A stretch of 64,000 nt of DNA from Puccinia triticina (lineage: Eukaryota > Basidiomycota > Pucciniomycetes > Pucciniales > Pucciniaceae). The stretch is from assembly GCF_026914185.1 (NCBI RefSeq), contig NC_070562.1:3844001-3908000 (forward strand), given 5' to 3'. Made by a program: the position numbers and the translations under genes. The notes under the pieces are model-generated. The model was not told where the DNA came from. It ran no database searches and worked only from the letters and a program-made list of their open reading frames with translations. Of this stretch, positions 63,956 through 64,000 are shown one piece after another (the first letter of the stretch is position 1; each line of letters starts with the position of its first letter).

Positions 63956-64000
63956 TCTGAGTTATCAAGCAATATAGCGTTCTGGAAGAATTTTGTGGAT

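Overview
The window is a transposon-dominated stretch of a fungal nuclear genome. The best guess is a basidiomycete, probably a rust (Pucciniales). This rests on the mix of copia, chromovirus-type gypsy and reverse-transcriptase/RNase H-only (DIRS-like) elements, on short introns (about 66-117 nt), and on a spliced nuclear gene for a mitochondrial complex I subunit. The species assignment is an inference. More than 80% of the window is retroelement or short-repeat DNA.

Layout. 1-5.2 kb: a decayed copia element (C1, + strand) with an LTR that contains introns, a spliced copy of that LTR leader, and a gypsy integrase fragment. 5.2-7.5 kb: a palindromic minisatellite and AT-rich non-coding DNA. 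7.56-27.33 kb: a three-level nest. Gypsy element G1 (+, 875-bp LTRs) is interrupted by copia A1 (-, 10465-20458, identical 108-bp LTRs, TSD TCGGG), and A1 is interrupted by its relative copia A2 (-, 13622-18615). G1 also carries an insertion of about 830 bp between protease and RT, and a 264-bp tRNA-like insertion in its 3' LTR. 27.3-33 kb: mostly non-LTR DNA, with two or three possible host genes of unknown function (29.96-31.86 kb) and a TIR element (32.09-32.91 kb). 33.1-40.1 kb: chromovirus G2 (-, 202-bp LTRs, TSD ACTGT) inserted in the integrase region of an older relative, G3. 40.1-42.7 kb: foldback and palindromic arrays and a LINE 3' fragment. 42.9-47.1 kb: DIRS-like element D1 (+). 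47.6-48.1 kb: an NDUFA1-like complex I gene with four exons. 48.1-54.1 kb: MITE-like elements, a degraded D2 copy carrying a Harbinger fragment and an LTR-like insertion, and palindromic arrays. 54.1-59.4 kb: copia C2 (-), structurally complete with a single 1495-codon frame. 60.0-63.96 kb: DIRS-like element D3 (-), whose gag-like gene still has introns.

How the parts relate. The LTR elements encode the usual Gag, protease, integrase, RT and RNase H, and the primer sites can be read in several. C2 matches the anticodon half of initiator tRNA-Met, A1/A2 match the anticodon region of tRNA-Lys, G2 shows a self-priming complementarity, and G1 has a primer site whose match to tRNA-Tyr runs far past the usual 18 nt. 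Most copies are inactivated. Stops that look like CGA to TGA recur, and three families have an active-site Asp changed to Asn.

The most unusual points are the adjacent unspliced and spliced LTR leaders (3.1-3.75 kb), the intron-bearing versus intron-free gag of the D family, the absence of any visible integrase or recombinase in that family, the four-copy GTAAGT-bearing repeat inside G1, and several sequence-unrelated families of palindromic minisatellites.
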